DNA of 64,000 nucleotides from Pontibacter virosus (GCF_003096355.1 NZ_QEKI01000015.1:1-64000), one strand, 5' to 3'. Counted from the stretch's first letter, positions 19,043 to 28,615 are shown. The notes: generated by a model not told the origin, from the letters alone. Program-made: numbers and translations.

Positions 19043-20323
19043 TTATCTGCGTGAAGTTCTTACTGAATTAAAAGAGTTAATATCCAAAGAGGTAACTATG
19101 CGATCTCCATACCTGTCCCAGGTATAAGATTTGACATGCTCTTTGGTCTTTCTACTCATTTCAGGTATAAGTGCGCGGTTATTTACAAACCACATTAGTT
19201 TCTCTGCAATTGCCTCAGGTGATTGAATTGGCACCAAAAATCCTGTTTCCCCTTCTAAAATTAGGTCAGAACCACCAGTATTGGGAGTAATGACAAGCGG
19301 TAAGCCCTGACTCATTGCTTCCTGCATCACCAGAGCCCTACCCTCCACAATGGAAGGCAAACAGAGCAAGTCGCAAGACTGCATAAGCTTCAATACCTGC
19401 TGGTGCGGTCTACAAGGTTCATAGTTGAATGTGGGTAATTCCTTTCTGTAAAAATCCATCGAAGCTTGCAGCGACCCCATCACGATAAGCTCTATCGGGG
19501 TATGTCGGAGCAGTTTAAGAGCCCCAAACAAATCTCCTAAGCCCTTTCGCTGCGTCATCGAACCCACAAACAACACTCTTAACGGTAGATTTCTATCCCA
19601 CTTTTTCTCCATATTACCCCTATAAAACTGTACATCCGGAGAACCAAACGGAGACATGGTGATATCTTTGCCCAGACTCCAAGGAGGCAAAGAGTCACGT
19701 ACAAACTGGCTAGGAGTAACCACCAAGTCGGCAAGTTCCATTTCCTGCGTTTTTCTGTTCAGTTTCTCCTCTGAGTCACTGAGGCCATCCAAAGTACCCG
19801 ACCACTGTGGCAACCGCTCCTTCTCTTCCATCATAAGTCTCCGGCTGGTTTCCCAATAGGCAATGGGCAAGTCATACACGCACTTCAGCCCCAGTACTTT
19901 TGCTCTTTTAAAAGTGGCAAGTGCGCCATCTTCATAAGCATACACAGCCTTCACTTCATACCGAGCAACCAAATCAGTCAGACGACTGGCTACAGCTTTG
20001 TCGAAGCTTGTGTATACTGAATCTGTGCTCACCCATTTTTGTAGGTGCACAGCTCTGGAGAGATTTATTTTTTTAGAGCCTAGTCTTATCGCCTCTAGAA
20101 CAGGATGTGTTTTGACTTTGTGATGTGCAACCGGAAAAGTGCGCCTCAAAAACTCACTACGCACCTGCTGTGGCAAGTATTTGAGCCAAGCCGCTTCAGA
20201 GTTGAATGCCAATGTAGTATTGAACTCTGCCAGCAGTTCTGCAGCATACAAAGCAGAAAGAACAGCTCTAACATTTGCATTACCAGTGGGGTGAGAAACA
20301 ACAATCGACATTTTAAGTCCCAA
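19043..20323 (-). CDS. Family 4 glycosyltransferase
   Basis: A 426-residue GT-B enzyme. The N-terminal half has VSHPTGNANVRAVLSALYAA and KAVYAYEDGALATFKRAKV, the C-terminal half VLFVGSMTQRKGLGDLFGAL and LPSIVEGRALVMQEAMSQG before LPLVITPNTGGSDLILEGET. The second E-x7-E Glu is in VMQEAMSQG. The N-terminus resembles EPS transferases found in cyanobacterial and bacteroidete loci. It is 25 bp upstream of the Wzy-like gene. Donor and acceptor are unknown. Confidence 0.85.
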   Translation of the reverse strand: MGLKMSIVVSHPTGNANVRAVLSALYAAELLAEFNTTLAFNSEAAWLKYLPQQVRSEFLRRTFPVAHHKVKTHPVLEAIRLGSKKINLSRAVHLQKWVSTDSVYTSFDKAVASRLTDLVARYEVKAVYAYEDGALATFKRAKVLGLKCVYDLPIAYWETSRRLMMEEKERLPQWSGTLDGLSDSEEKLNRKTQEMELADLVVTPSQFVRDSLPPWSLGKDITMSPFGSPDVQFYRGNMEKKWDRNLPLRVLFVGSMTQRKGLGDLFGALKLLRHTPIELIVMGSLQASMDFYRKELPTFNYEPCRPHQQVLKLMQSCDLLCLPSIVEGRALVMQEAMSQGLPLVITPNTGGSDLILEGETGFLVPIQSPEAIAEKLMWFVNNRALIPEMSRKTKEHVKSYTWDRYGDRIVTSLDINSFNSVRTSRR

Positions 20324-20391
20324 AAAAAGCTAAAGATTATACACAATTGTAGATAATAATTTACGTATAATATTATTATATGTATAAAAAA

Positions 20392-21555
20392 TTAAACTTT
20401 ATATTTATTTTTATTATTATGGCGTGATATGACAGATTTATTTCTTACCTCTTGTAGCAGTTCTATGTATTTTTTTATGAAAAGGGAAGGCGTAAAGTTG
20501 ACAAGATTTTCCTGCAAGAGCCGTAACTGATTATTCCTAAGGTTTTCATCAAGAAGCATTTGGAGCATACGTTTAGCTAGTGCCTCATAGTCCCCATTAG
20601 GAAATGTAAAATCGGAGCTGCCTATCATCTCTTTTAAGCCACCCAGTTCAGACACGATGAGGTTTTTTCCGGCAGCCATCAGTTCTAGTGCCACGCCACC
20701 CATAGGCTCATACCACTCGGAGGGTACAATCGCGATACGGCCGCTCGACACATATTCTGTCAGTTCCCTTCCTTGTTTCTTTCCTACGAAATCCACATAT
20801 GGGGCAATCTGTAAATCATAAGCTAGCTGCTCCATTTTAGACCGCCAATTACCATCGCCTATTATTAATAGACTTGAGGGACTATTAAAACTCCAGATTA
20901 CAGTAGCAAAAGCACGAAGCAAAGTGCCCACCCCTTTTTCGCTGACTATGCGGCCCAAATATATAAAGTCATACTCTGGGACACTAGAGTATAAATCTTT
21001 AAAGTTTGCTAGCGGAAATGGGTTGTAAATGTGAACCTGTTTAGGGAGTGGCTGCGCTTGGAGCATCCACTTGGTGATTGCTACGTTCATTGATACTATA
21101 TGCTTTGCAAAAACTCTTCTTACGAACAGCTTCGCTGCCCCTATCATACCTGCTCTCCATCCGGCCCGCTTCAGGTGATAGGCAACTGAATCTAATGGAA
21201 CGAGTGGCGCTCTTTCCCCTTCCACCCAGCCGCAGCCATCTATGCAGGACACTTGGTAACCTGTATGCACCCAGATTACTGGCTTCCTGAGCACTAAGGG
21301 CCATGGCTGCAAAGCTAGACTAGCACCGTTGCATAGAATCACATCGGCCCATTGTACTAACTCAAGCTGCTGCCGTATGTTAGGATTTCTTACAACAGGA
21401 AAGGAAAAGTTATCAGCAACATTATTATCACTTTTAGTGACTACAAAGCATTCAAGTCCATTCTCCACAAAAGCTTTAGCCAAAGTCAACGAAACTGTTT
21501 CAATACCACCGATTGATGGGTAGAAAAAGTGGGAGTAAAGCAATACTTTTAGCAT
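20392..21555 (-). CDS. Family 4 glycosyltransferase
   Basis: A 387-residue GT-B enzyme. It starts LLYSHFFYPSIGGIETVSLT, the glycine-rich acceptor loop of GT4 proteins, then VIWVHTGYQVSCIDGCGW. The C-terminal part has YLGRIVSEKGVGTLLRAFA, LIIGDGNWRSKMEQLA and PSEWYEPMGGVALELMAAG with the E-x7-E pair. A Cys-rich IDGCGW region around 125-135 is a feature of a small set of EPS transferases. The 164-bp gap upstream separates it from the GT2 gene. Specificity is unknown. Confidence 0.86.
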   Translation of the reverse strand: MLKVLLYSHFFYPSIGGIETVSLTLAKAFVENGLECFVVTKSDNNVADNFSFPVVRNPNIRQQLELVQWADVILCNGASLALQPWPLVLRKPVIWVHTGYQVSCIDGCGWVEGERAPLVPLDSVAYHLKRAGWRAGMIGAAKLFVRRVFAKHIVSMNVAITKWMLQAQPLPKQVHIYNPFPLANFKDLYSSVPEYDFIYLGRIVSEKGVGTLLRAFATVIWSFNSPSSLLIIGDGNWRSKMEQLAYDLQIAPYVDFVGKKQGRELTEYVSSGRIAIVPSEWYEPMGGVALELMAAGKNLIVSELGGLKEMIGSSDFTFPNGDYEALAKRMLQMLLDENLRNNQLRLLQENLVNFTPSLFIKKYIELLQEVRNKSVISRHNNKNKYKV

Positions 21556-21719
21556 AAGAGGGGCTACTTAAGAGTTGTCAACAGCTATTACTTAAATAAG
21601 GTAGCATGTATAGTAATGTCAAAAATGTGTTCCTTACTAGCTTACAGTAGTGCACAGAGGTTTTAACACATTTCTTATTACTGTTTGTATCGCAGCCAAG
21701 GATGGTAGTTAGAGACTAA

Positions 21720-22697
21720 TCACTCATAACCTCTTATAGATGATTTAAGAAGGCAGGAAAATTGACCTAGAAGTCGATTACGTATTAATTGGTCTCTAAC
21801 CGAAATTTTCACAAAAGTAAATTCTAAGAAGTGACGAAGAATTAAAAGAACTGGCCACACTAAAATAATACCAACTGGACGATGTCGCTTAAAATACCTT
21901 AGCCTACCACGATGATTCTGCACAGCACGTGTCATAGACCAGGCCGACAGAAAATTTAGGTTATCATGAATGACGCTATTAGACTTGATTACGCCCATTC
22001 TCCATCCTAGCTTATATAGCCTTCGAGCCCAATCTACATCACAGTCAGCGAAGGGAAACATATGTACATCAAGACCACCTGATTCTTTCCATGCATCCAG
22101 TTTAACAAGAAGTGGGCTTGTATATACAACATCCACTTCACTAAAGCTGCTGCCTTCTAATGTATCATCCCACATGTATGGAATGCGCTCAAGTTGGAAT
22201 TTGTCAACCAAGTTTTTCCCAATTATAAAATTGGTTAGGCTCGGAAATGGCTGTCCAACACCAGCAGGAAGCCCATTGTGTAACCTTACCGTAAAACCAC
22301 AAGCAGCCAATTCAGCCCTGCTCTCCAATTGCTTTAAGGCATCTAAAAGAGGTTTAGGCTCTAAAATCTGATTATCAGTTTCATAGAACAACAAATAATC
22401 AATTGAAGGATATAACTGAACAGCATAATTTACGCATTTATTCAAGCCGGCAGCAAAAGAGGTGTCTTCTCCTGGTTCTGGCAGTAAAACCTGAAGTGTC
22501 AGTCTTGATTTTTGAGCCTCATCCATAAGCCACTCTATGCTTCCATCAACAGATCCTGCATCATATACTATTACTGCACATCTCCAGCTGAATTGAGATG
22601 CAGGAATCCAGTCTGCCAAGGCTTTAACCGATTCTCTTAGCAGGGACAATCGATTGAATGAATTGATGATTATCGCTATGTCTGGTTCTAGATTCAT
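21720..22697 (-). CDS. Family 2 glycosyltransferase
   Basis: A 325-residue GT-A enzyme. The start IAIIINSFNRLSLLRESVKA is followed by VIVYDAGSVDGSIEWLMDEA and LFYETDNQIL, which occupies the DxD position, then FPFADCDVDWARRLYKLGWR, the catalytic-base region of rhamnosyltransferase-like GT2 proteins. The gene begins 74 bp inside the preceding GT4 gene; the GT2 core needs the upstream Met, so the overlap is real and suggests translational coupling. A C-terminal hydrophobic helix (GIILVWPVLLILRHFLEF) could anchor it to the membrane. Confidence 0.85.
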   Translation of the reverse strand: MNLEPDIAIIINSFNRLSLLRESVKALADWIPASQFSWRCAVIVYDAGSVDGSIEWLMDEAQKSRLTLQVLLPEPGEDTSFAAGLNKCVNYAVQLYPSIDYLLFYETDNQILEPKPLLDALKQLESRAELAACGFTVRLHNGLPAGVGQPFPSLTNFIIGKNLVDKFQLERIPYMWDDTLEGSSFSEVDVVYTSPLLVKLDAWKESGGLDVHMFPFADCDVDWARRLYKLGWRMGVIKSNSVIHDNLNFLSAWSMTRAVQNHRGRLRYFKRHRPVGIILVWPVLLILRHFLEFTFVKISVRDQLIRNRLLGQFSCLLKSSIRGYE

Positions 22698-23826
22698 ATT
22701 GCTCTTTTAAATCTGATATAAACTTTTTTGCAACTGCAGGCACTTCTATCATGTTAGCCGTATGAAGTATATTTTTTTTTAAAAGATAGATGTGCTCTAA
22801 AGCAGGTTCAAGTATAATTGCATTACATAGATTGCTTGAAGAAAAACCAATTTTATATGGGCCCTGATTTGTAAGGAAGTGTGGAGCAGCTACTGGAATT
22901 CCATGTGCGATAAATGCTGCTACTGAACCACTTTTTCCAAGGCAATGACGCGGTACAGAAGTTAAGCCAAGTGTACAACTATGGAGAGCCTTTGATAGCG
23001 CAGGAGGCGCTAAATAACCCGTGACAAGAACATTATAACCATCACCAAGCTGCTCTCGCAGTTGGATGGCTTTTGCTTTCATATGAGCTTCTATTCCTCC
23101 TAAGAGAAATATTTCAAACTTTATTCCCGAAGTGTCAGCCTGTTCTTTTAAGGCTCTTAAGAATAAAACAACGCTGCTATATATTTCAATTTGACTAAAT
23201 ATACCGATTCTAAACAAGCAACTATTTTCAGACTTATTATTTTTTTCATATCTATCGATATTCGAAAATACTTGTAATAATTTACCATGATGACCCAAAT
23301 CGGCTAATCTTTGCTGAAAGTAGGGTAAACTTGTATGTATGATTGAAGGCTTAATTGTTGTCAACAAGTGCTTTATAATCCCCTTTTGCACTGTAGAAGT
23401 AATAAATGTTTTAATCAACCTACTCCGCTCTATGCCAATCCATAGCTCATGAAACATAATATGTAATTTCCTTCCAGCTAGCATTTTGTTCATTTCGGTA
23501 CTAATACCAAAGGGTAAGCCATTAGGTCTAAATGCATATATCACAAACTGAAGACTTACCCAATCCGGGTCTTGCTTTTCAATCCATACGCTAGCACTAT
23601 GGTATCTCTGCTTATTAGGCCATTTGGTAGGCAGCCTCAGAACCGGCATCTTAATACTATCAATATTATAATACCCGCTAAATTCCGTTAGAACATGACA
23701 ATCGTTGATGGCAACGACAGAACACAAGTTCCCTTGACGACTTAACTCAGCAGCCAGCTTCATCGTATAGTCACCCACACCATCGCGTCCCGGCTCTATT
23801 GAACCACATACAAATAATATTTTCAT
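22624..23826 (-). CDS. Glycosyltransferase, GT4-like
   Basis: A 400-residue GT-B protein. The start ILFVCGSIEPGRDGVGDYTM is a classical GT4 acceptor loop, and ASVWIEKQDPDWVSLQFVIY follows. The C-terminal half is more divergent than its neighbours: IGIFSQIEIYSSVVLFLRAL, VLVTGYLAPPALSKALHSCT and GKSGSVAAFIAHGIPVAAPH replace the usual signature. A T9 run (22772-22780) lies in the 3' part of the gene. Its last 24 codons overlap the next gene. Upstream is a 650-bp stretch holding a pseudogene. Confidence 0.78.
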   Translation of the reverse strand: MKILFVCGSIEPGRDGVGDYTMKLAAELSRQGNLCSVVAINDCHVLTEFSGYYNIDSIKMPVLRLPTKWPNKQRYHSASVWIEKQDPDWVSLQFVIYAFRPNGLPFGISTEMNKMLAGRKLHIMFHELWIGIERSRLIKTFITSTVQKGIIKHLLTTIKPSIIHTSLPYFQQRLADLGHHGKLLQVFSNIDRYEKNNKSENSCLFRIGIFSQIEIYSSVVLFLRALKEQADTSGIKFEIFLLGGIEAHMKAKAIQLREQLGDGYNVLVTGYLAPPALSKALHSCTLGLTSVPRHCLGKSGSVAAFIAHGIPVAAPHFLTNQGPYKIGFSSSNLCNAIILEPALEHIYLLKKNILHTANMIEVPAVAKKFISDLKEQYESRTRHSDNHQFIQSIVPAKRIG

Positions 23827-23997
23827 ACCTGTATCGACTAATCATTTATTGGATACATATTTTATGTATCATACTTTTACTCTTATTGAATCTATTCCAA
23901 ACTCTTTGAGGCATTGTCCATTTATTATTCTAGTAAAGGGGAAATGACCTCCATCTTCTTAAAGCTGCCTCTTTTAATATTTTAAAGGCTGTCCGAA

Positions 23998-24390
23998 TTA
24001 GTGCCAACAAGGTATCAGTGTAGTATTTGTGATGGTTCCGGCTCTAAAGTATGTTTGACAAGACAACAGAGCCTGCCTCCCAAGTGGCTCTGCCAATGGC
24101 TCATGTTCCAAGAGAAACTTAGGCAAGTCCTTCAGCTTCTTCACCGGAAAAAACAATGCAAACTTCTGCCACTCGGGTGCCTTTGGATCCACAATCTTTC
24201 AGCTAGTATAACCGGGCACTTACCCATTGCCATACTTTCATGTATTCTAAAATTAACGGGTGCCTAGTCTGCAGGGCACCTGATGAATTTGGAAGCCCTC
24301 GTCAGGTTTACATATTCTTGCTGCTCATCAAGCCCGTAGTTGAGCCAACTCTCTGTACTCTGTATGCAAAACCTCCTTTCACTCGTAAAA
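23998..24390 (-). pseudogene. Decayed exostosin-type (GT47-like) glycosyltransferase remnant
   Basis: No intact gene, but three minus-strand frames together spell the C-terminal part of an exostosin-like protein. From ~24350, one frame reads ESWLNYGLDEQQEYVNLTRA, then SKFIRCPAD, a TAG stop at 24266-24264, and APVNFRIHESMAMGKCPVIL. A frameshift near 24200 moves to a second frame reading DPKAPEWQKFALFFPVKKLK and LPKFLLEHEPLAEPLGRQA before the stop at 23998. The expected family pattern is KF-LCPRG followed by SFRL-E-M--G--PVI and, later, W--F. One stop and at least one frameshift make it non-functional. Its position among intact glycosyltransferases suggests the locus once added another sugar. 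The 5' half is missing. Confidence 0.68.
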
Positions 24391-24477
24391 GCTTAAACAT
24401 TTTTGCCTTATTGCATTCGGGATATCTATTTCATTATAAGCCAGATTAAAAAAGAACGTACGCAAAAAAAATCAAAT

Positions 24478-26328
24478 TCATTTCGAAGGTTTTAAAAGGT
24501 GTATAATTTGCTTCTTAACATTTATAAGATTTGAATACTGTTGCAAAAAATATTTATATGGTAATTTATATAAGAAGTACCAATACAAGTGCTTATAATA
24601 ATAACGATTTGAGAAGCTATTAAGCTTTTGTATAACAGTTACTCTAATATTGAGAATAGCTATCTTTAAACCTGATTTAGGATAAACAATTATTCTTGAT
24701 AACTCTTCTTCATCTACTATATCCATTCTTATCAGTTCGTATATTTTCTCTGCCAGATCCAATTGGTGACAAGCGATAAATATGGAATGAAAATCTTTAA
24801 GCCAGTTTGTTATATCTAAATGTGGAAGCTGATGGATACTATTGTTGTGTTTTACATTTTTGTAATTATTTGTATCAGATTTATTGATTTTTGTTTTAGT
24901 CAAATAATTTAAAATTAATCTTGTACGATTTAACTCAGGGTGGGAAATTGTGTGGAATTGTTTAGATCGTATTAAAGCTTCATCTACTTTACCATTACAG
25001 AGAAACGCTTTTATCAAGTATGCCCACTCAATAGGATCAGGACTAAATGCTCTACTATACGTACCTAGGTTTTGTTTATTCAAAGCGATTAGCCATTTCA
25101 ATGCTTCTAATTCCTCACCTTTATTTAAAAAACAAATTGCCAACTTCAATTTAGGCTCACACATCCAAAAGATATATTTAAGGCATTCTAAATATTTAGC
25201 CTCTGCTTCATTGTAATTCTTCTTTGCCAAATATCTATCGCCCTCATATATAAGTTTCAAATGAACACCATTACCAGTAGTATATTTCCTATTAGTATTT
25301 GAAGATGTTTTAACTAATGAAAGATTTCCAAATGGATTATTCTGTTTAATTTTTTCATCAGATTTTAAATTTTTTGCTAGATGATACCATTGTAGAATTT
25401 GATTTCTCTGTTTAAAAGTATGGTTAGAATGTACAAGTTCATAACCAGCAGCTGTTATTCTTTTTAACACATCAGTATTAGAAAAAAGATAATTAAGCTT
25501 ATCTAAAACATCTGTTTCATCTACAAAAACACAGTTTTGCATATCCACAAATCCTGCGGCTTCAAGACTAGATGACTTTTCAGTTAAAAGGCAAGATTTA
25601 GCCCCAGGAATCTCAAAGTGTTTACGTACAACCTCTTTAGCAACAGAACCACAGGCAGGTACAAACCAAGATGTATTGATAGAGCGTGCATACTTTTCAC
25701 CATAAATCATCAATGCAGACTGCCTGTTGTACCCAGTATGCTGGTGCACAACTGATGGAAATCGATTCACTGTTATATCATGAATTTTTTGCCTCCAAGG
25801 ATATAGTGGATTTATAGTCCCAGTATAAAGAATCGGGGTATTCTTCTCTACACCATAATCCTTAAAAATATGACTATCTATAAAGTTTGGCCAGACAAAT
25901 AGATTATCAGCTATACTTGGGGTATGCTCTGCTGTAGTTGTACAAATAGTAAAGAAAGTTTCAATCCCCCAATGTTCCATATCAGAAATAAAACCAACAC
26001 GGCAATCGCACCATGAATCTCCGTTATGTAAACCTAACCTAGGTATTTCAGTATAAGATGAGGTTTCTTTTACAAGCAATTTTCTTGATAGTTTAGACCT
26101 GAAACCACTTTCAAAAAGTACAAGATCAGGTTCATATAAATCACAAACCTTCTTAAAATTGCAGTCTTTGTTTATTAAGACAACTTCAAAAAACTCTGAC
26201 AGGCATTTAACATGAAGCTGCATATGCAACTGAATAAACTTTGGAAGGCATGAGTGATCCCATTGAAAGTATATAAGTTTTGGTTTAGCAATCATTGTAT
26301 ATAAATCATGTATAGAGTCTACATTCAA
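24478..26328 (-). CDS. CgeB-like glycosyltransferase with C-terminal TPR-like region
   Basis: A 616-residue protein. Residues ~15-340 are GT-B-like: KLIYFQWDHSCLPKFIQ at the start, GLHNGDSWCDCRVGFISDME, ILYTGTINPLYPWRQKI and then the CgeB-type end SWFVPACGSVAKEVVRKHFE, IPGAKSCLLTEKSSSLEAAG, FVDETDVLDKLNYLFSNTD. Residues ~370-470 contain helix pairs such as KKNYNEAEAKYLECLKYIFW and KLAICFLNKGEELEALKWLI, consistent with TPR units. The last ~100 residues are rich in Tyr and Lys. The DNA is clearly more AT-rich than the flanking genes, which hints at separate acquisition. Only the GT resemblance is supported; the substrate is unknown. Confidence 0.72.
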   Translation of the reverse strand: MNVDSIHDLYTMIAKPKLIYFQWDHSCLPKFIQLHMQLHVKCLSEFFEVVLINKDCNFKKVCDLYEPDLVLFESGFRSKLSRKLLVKETSSYTEIPRLGLHNGDSWCDCRVGFISDMEHWGIETFFTICTTTAEHTPSIADNLFVWPNFIDSHIFKDYGVEKNTPILYTGTINPLYPWRQKIHDITVNRFPSVVHQHTGYNRQSALMIYGEKYARSINTSWFVPACGSVAKEVVRKHFEIPGAKSCLLTEKSSSLEAAGFVDMQNCVFVDETDVLDKLNYLFSNTDVLKRITAAGYELVHSNHTFKQRNQILQWYHLAKNLKSDEKIKQNNPFGNLSLVKTSSNTNRKYTTGNGVHLKLIYEGDRYLAKKNYNEAEAKYLECLKYIFWMCEPKLKLAICFLNKGEELEALKWLIALNKQNLGTYSRAFSPDPIEWAYLIKAFLCNGKVDEALIRSKQFHTISHPELNRTRLILNYLTKTKINKSDTNNYKNVKHNNSIHQLPHLDITNWLKDFHSIFIACHQLDLAEKIYELIRMDIVDEEELSRIIVYPKSGLKIAILNIRVTVIQKLNSFSNRYYYKHLYWYFLYKLPYKYFLQQYSNLINVKKQIIHLLKPSK

Positions 26329-26340
26329 TAATAATGAGAC

Positions 26341-27288
26341 TTAATTTCTACTGTAGAATCTTCCTATAAGCGAAGCCAATATTATTTCCAACTTCTTTAA
26401 ACTGACATAGGAACTGCTGTACAGGCTTATGGGCTCACTTATGTTACTCCAGTAATCCTTGTGGGGTCTGCTGGGAGGGTTACCCTTCAGCGCCGATAGA
26501 ATAAACTTATTCGTCCAAGGCTTGGGCGATCCAGTAGAATGAGACATAGTCCAACCAGAATTGACAAAGCCCATTGCCTCCGGTCCCATTTCGCTAATAG
26601 GCGAATCACAACACATGGCTGCAATATTAAAGGCATCTTGGTCAATGGAATAAAAAGCAGATGTTCTGTCATATTCTATGAATGTAGCTGCATCCATATT
26701 GTACTCTTTAATGGCCACTTCAATTACTTGGATCCATACCTTTAAAAATTCCTTATTTGCAGCAGCTACACCACAAAAACCGGCATTGATGTAAGAGTTA
26801 ATCATGCGCTGGGGCTGCCTATTTATTTTTTTGATGATGTGGTACCATTCCATCCTGCTGGGGTGCGTGGCAGGCATGTCATTACTTACAACCTCATGCA
26901 CCATGGCGACTCCGTAAGACATCCATTTTTCATAAAAGCCCCACCGGCAAAGATTTACAATATCAGGGTCAAAGTAAGCGAGAGCATCGACAGCTTTAGC
27001 CGGTCCCTTGAATAAATTGAGCATAAAAGCTGGCTTATAATGTGCCAGGTGGTATTCTGTTGTAACCGGAATAAAATGAAGGCATAAATCATTGGCCACA
27101 CGCATTGTTTTAGCACCAGCCCAGCCTAAATCGGGATTATCAGTTGCATTTTCTGACCATTTTGGCAGCGGTCCTCGATAACCAGCATAAAAGTCTCCCC
27201 GGAAACCATTCTTGTAAAGCGAATTAATAAGCCCAGGCACACCTTTGTGAAAGTGTTTTTCGAAAAGCGTACATACTGAAGCTGCCAT
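26341..27288 (-). CDS. Putative GT8-like glycosyltransferase (divergent)
   Basis: A 315-residue soluble protein I do not recognise by name. The motif order follows GT8-type enzymes: a start with SVCTLFEKHFHKGVPGLINS, the likely DxD in DALAYFDPDIV, then NSYINAGFCGVAAANKEFLK, SIDQDAFNIAAM and HSTGSPKPWTNKFI, which parallel DSD, NSGV, HDQ and H-GSPKPW in the GT8 gene at 16785-17666. The catalytic role is thus inferred from motif order rather than close similarity. It lies 12 bp upstream of the CgeB-like gene and 37 bp after the flippase, so it is part of the EPS operon. Confidence 0.62.
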   Translation of the reverse strand: MAASVCTLFEKHFHKGVPGLINSLYKNGFRGDFYAGYRGPLPKWSENATDNPDLGWAGAKTMRVANDLCLHFIPVTTEYHLAHYKPAFMLNLFKGPAKAVDALAYFDPDIVNLCRWGFYEKWMSYGVAMVHEVVSNDMPATHPSRMEWYHIIKKINRQPQRMINSYINAGFCGVAAANKEFLKVWIQVIEVAIKEYNMDAATFIEYDRTSAFYSIDQDAFNIAAMCCDSPISEMGPEAMGFVNSGWTMSHSTGSPKPWTNKFILSALKGNPPSRPHKDYWSNISEPISLYSSSYVSLKKLEIILASLIGRFYSRN

Positions 27289-27325
27289 ATTTTAAAATTT
27301 CATTTTCATTAAACTCAAGTAAGAA

Positions 27326-28615
27326 CTATTGTATTTTATTTATTTTTAATACACAATAAGTGAAATACATTACAACCTCAGATGCTGACACAAACAGATT
27401 AAACTTGAGCACTCCAGCCAATGTAGATATGTCTATCAACAAAAGACTAGATACGATTGCCACTAGGGTTAATGGTATAGAGACTAAAGGATTGATAGCC
27501 CAGTTTCTACTTGCCGCTATGGAGAAAAGAAAACCTGCTGCTAAGCTGCTGCAACTTACAGCCACACTCAGCACAAGTTCTTTGCTTAAGCCTGCGTAGC
27601 TACTACCCAAAATAAATAGTAATTCTTCAGGGAAAGCCGAAGTAGCCAAAAGGATTGTCATGAAGAAAATCAATAACCCACCATGTAACTGCAAAAACCT
27701 GCTCAAGAGCATTTTCTTACAGGCTTCTAACCTTGCAAAACGAGGCACTATAAGAGTACCAAACAAAGCACTAACGAAGCCCAGTATCATAGATAAACGG
27801 CCAAGAGCACCTATCTGTGCTAACGCTATTGTGCTCCCAAAAATCGACACAAGCCAAACAGTCAATTGCCCTGATACACTGTAGTAAATAGACCCTGGGA
27901 TTATTCGTTTCACAAAAGCCAAGATGTTATCACGAACCTCCTTATCGGGTTGTTTGCTCCAATCTGCAAACTGATTCGTCATTTTTCTGATCCGTATATT
28001 TACCCACACCTGAGGTATACCTGCAATAAGCACGGCCACAAATGCCCAGGGAAATATAAATAGAGTTACCACTAGAAGAACCAATCGGGCTGCGCTTGCT
28101 ATGATCTCATTTTTCTTGAGCGGTAATATGGCTTGGTGCAATACAGGACCTACAGCCAGTAAATTACCAGACAAAGCTGTAAAAAAAGCTGGGATGAGCG
28201 ACAGAACTACAAGGCACGACATAAGCCAACTGGCCTGGTGGTGCCTCAGCAGATACAGCAGGACAGGAACCGCAATCAGTAAACTGCCTATGGCAAATTT
28301 TTTTCGGAGATCGTAACCAGTTGCCAGCACCGTCCCTAACTTATCCCTATCTCTCCACACCTTGCCTCCTTGCGCCATAACGCTATTGGCTATACCTCCG
28401 TCCGCCAATACAATCATGGTGCCCAGCATCGTGTTGGCCAAGGTATAGAGCGCGTACTCTTGCGTTGGCAATATTCGGATAACAAGTATGCCACAGGTAA
28501 ACCCTAGTGCTTGGATAAGCACCTGCAATGTACCTGTGAAGGTAAGCAGCCGAGCCCATTCACGTGCTCTTGCTAACTTGTTGTTCTCATATATTCTCTG
28601 TACCAACACCTTCAT
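27326..28615 (-). CDS. wzx: Wzx-type polysaccharide flippase
   Basis: A 429-residue membrane protein with about 12-14 hydrophobic helices. The first helices, FTGTLQVLIQALGFTCGILV and IRILPTQEYALYTLANTMLG, are characteristic of the polysaccharide_synt/MVF flippase family, as is GALGRLSMILGFVSALFGTL and VPRFARLEA in the middle. It moves undecaprenyl-linked repeat units across the inner membrane. It sits 22 bp behind wzc and opens the run of transferase genes, so expression with the export genes is expected. Confidence 0.85.
   Translation of the reverse strand: MKVLVQRIYENNKLARAREWARLLTFTGTLQVLIQALGFTCGILVIRILPTQEYALYTLANTMLGTMIVLADGGIANSVMAQGGKVWRDRDKLGTVLATGYDLRKKFAIGSLLIAVPVLLYLLRHHQASWLMSCLVVLSLIPAFFTALSGNLLAVGPVLHQAILPLKKNEIIASAARLVLLVVTLFIFPWAFVAVLIAGIPQVWVNIRIRKMTNQFADWSKQPDKEVRDNILAFVKRIIPGSIYYSVSGQLTVWLVSIFGSTIALAQIGALGRLSMILGFVSALFGTLIVPRFARLEACKKMLLSRFLQLHGGLLIFFMTILLATSAFPEELLFILGSSYAGLSKELVLSVAVSCSSLAAGFLFSIAASRNWAINPLVSIPLTLVAIVSSLLLIDISTLAGVLKFNLFVSASEVVMYFTYCVLKINKIQ

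Noticed and set aside
24001-24267. Plus-strand 88-codon frame
   Set aside because: It lies antisense to the GT47-like pseudogene, whose conserved residues explain the sequence.
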